From NCBI GenBank assembly GCA_030065095.1, contig JASJDP010000018.1, forward strand, positions 1 to 64,000: 64,000 bases of DNA, in the 5' to 3' direction. Origin of the DNA: Rhodobacter sp. (GTDB taxonomy: Bacteria > Pseudomonadota > Alphaproteobacteria > Rhodobacterales > Rhodobacteraceae). Under the pieces are notes generated by a model, which was not told where the DNA came from, made no database searches, and was given only the letters and a program-made list of their open reading frames with translations. The position numbers and the translations under genes were made by a program. Shown piece after piece: positions 62,948-64,000 of the stretch (positions within the stretch are counted from its first letter, which is position 1; each line of letters opens with the position of its first letter).

Positions 62948-64000
62948 CTACGGTGGAAAGAATATAATCTCAATACCGTGCTTTTCTGCAAATTTAACAT
63001 AATCTTCTGTGTAATTATTGGGTAGTTTATCGTGTTTTGGAAACTGGAGCTTCATATCACCATCTAGTTCTCCTTTGAGCTTTTTGGATTTTATCACAGC
63101 ACCCGGCGGATACTTTTTCTTCAATTCATAGACATAGCTCTTGAAGGTTTCAAGCTTGATTTTTGTTAGATCTGAATTTTTGCTTGAGACGATCAACCCT
63201 CGATTGCCGCCCTTTGGTGGTGTGTAAGCGTCAAGAACGTATCGCACCGGCTTGCCCGCGGAGTTGTGCCCGGATGGGTATTCTGCTTTCTTGTCGAGAA
63301 CAACTATCTGATTGTAATCGAATAGTTCAGAGTCACGTACGCGCCTATCGAAATCCCGCCCACGTCTAATGAACTCTTCGATCTTTTTTGACGACACGCC
63401 GGGATTTTCGTCCAAGAATTGGTGAAATGCCTCACCAAGGGACTGCTCGACCATTTCCTCAATTTGATCGTCGGAAAACTCGCCGGTCTCGCGCAACAAA
63501 TCGTGCATCTCGACCCTAGAGGCCTGCATGGCTTTATCGACCTCGACATGCGGGTCAAGTTTGCGAAACTGCTCCATGTAGCGCGCGGTGCTCGGGTTCG
63601 GCAGTTTTCTGATGATGTTTTCGGCATCGTCGACGACCTCCAGCACATCATCCACAGCCGACATAGCTTTGCCGGCTTTGCCGATGAGCCCGATCCCGGT
63701 GAAAGACGACGCAATTGAAACCGTTGTCTTGGTTCCGGTATAAGATCGGTATTGTTCGTCCTTTTTTAGCTTTTCAAATTCAGCCCCGATTCCATCCAGC
63801 ATTGCATCCATGCCTTCCTTGGAAAACATGCCGAAGAATGCGTCTCGCTTTTCTGAATCCACGCAGATTTCATAGACGGATTTGCAAGCCATCGGCAGGC
63901 CGACAATTTCGTCGATGATGCCGTCGATCGCACCGCCGATGAATGGAGCGAACTGCAGGGCAGTTGGCCATTGAACATGCTCTTTCTTGAATTTCGGTAT
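62948..64000 (-). CDS. C-terminal part of a polymorphic-toxin-like protein (5' end outside the window)
   Basis: The frame is open from the right edge without a stop, so at least 350 residues are present and the start lies beyond 64000. A hydrophobic pretoxin-type stretch (PFIGGAIDGIIDEIVGLP) and a charged helical region (EEMVEQSLGEAFHQFLDENPG) precede a C-terminal domain. There YVLDAY and LIVSSKNSDL have the D...SxK spacing seen in some nuclease folds. Low GC and Lys-rich content differ from the rest of the window and suggest transfer. Toxin assignment is by style only. Confidence 0.6.
   Translation of the reverse strand: MPKFKKEHVQWPTALQFAPFIGGAIDGIIDEIVGLPMACKSVYEICVDSEKRDAFFGMFSKEGMDAMLDGIGAEFEKLKKDEQYRSYTGTKTTVSIASSFTGIGLIGKAGKAMSAVDDVLEVVDDAENIIRKLPNPSTARYMEQFRKLDPHVEVDKAMQASRVEMHDLLRETGEFSDDQIEEMVEQSLGEAFHQFLDENPGVSSKKIEEFIRRGRDFDRRVRDSELFDYNQIVVLDKKAEYPSGHNSAGKPVRYVLDAYTPPKGGNRGLIVSSKNSDLTKIKLETFKSYVYELKKKYPPGAVIKSKKLKGELDGDMKLQFPKHDKLPNNYTEDYVKFAEKHGIEIIFFPP

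Overview
The window looks like chromosomal DNA from an alphaproteobacterium of the Rhodobacteraceae (roseobacter group). The first 37 kb are GC-rich and hold families typical of marine or soil roseobacters: solute-binding-protein transporters of three kinds (CUT1 and CUT2 sugar-type ABC, taurine-type ABC, TRAP), an MttB-family methyltransferase, a PleD-like diguanylate cyclase beside a DUF3572 protein, and a TetR/LysR/MarR regulator set. Family assignments come from motifs read by eye; no database search was run.

Layout. 1-150: 3' end of folD. 389-6584: CUT1 sugar ABC transporter operon with a TIM-barrel isomerase and a Gfo/Idh/MocA oxidoreductase. 7189-10379: taurine-type ABC transporter (tauABC) with a hairpin after the binding-protein gene. 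10654-24862: housekeeping and regulatory genes, including a sulfotransferase, an MttB-like methyltransferase, a HAD phosphatase/MarR pair, a PleD-like cyclase, an ECF sigma / small membrane protein / metal-sensor-like / EF-hand cluster, a fatty-acid desaturase, an XRE and a LysR regulator, and a methyltransferase. 24926-37825: a long minus-strand catabolic operon (CUT2 ABC transporter, Zn-alcohol dehydrogenase, cupin, aldehyde dehydrogenase, GMC oxidoreductase, carnitine-dehydrogenase-like/thioesterase fusion, SDR) with a divergent TetR regulator and a clear palindromic operator. 38049-38233: decayed IS3-family insertion sequence. 38765-42950: TRAP transporter with a cyclase-family hydrolase and an OsmC protein.

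43742-56899 is the most unusual part. Two divergent gene sets face away from a 555-bp palindrome-rich spacer. Leftward: a SARP-like regulator with winged-helix, TolB/FlgO-like and TPR regions, then a Tat-exported protein that joins a His/Thr-repeat tract, a complete PAP2/vanadium-haloperoxidase-type site and a complete subtilisin-type S8 protease, then a secreted trypsin-like protease. Rightward: an algal-type vanadium bromoperoxidase homologue, a 76-residue protein, a lipoprotein, an N-acetylmuramoyl-L-alanine amidase, and two more secreted trypsin-like proteases. I know of no described system with this composition. It reads as an exported protease/phosphatase-or-haloperoxidase/murein-hydrolase module under one regulator, and its function is unknown.

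57419-62486: a class V aminotransferase, a LysR regulator with two tandem palindromes in its divergent promoter, and an operon of two secreted proteins (beta-propeller-like and Ig-like). 62948-64000: AT-rich 3' part of a gene that resembles a polymorphic toxin and runs off the right edge. The region from about 38 kb onward carries IS debris, gene-poor gaps, a gene with an in-frame stop and visibly lower GC, which suggests an accessory, horizontally assembled segment.
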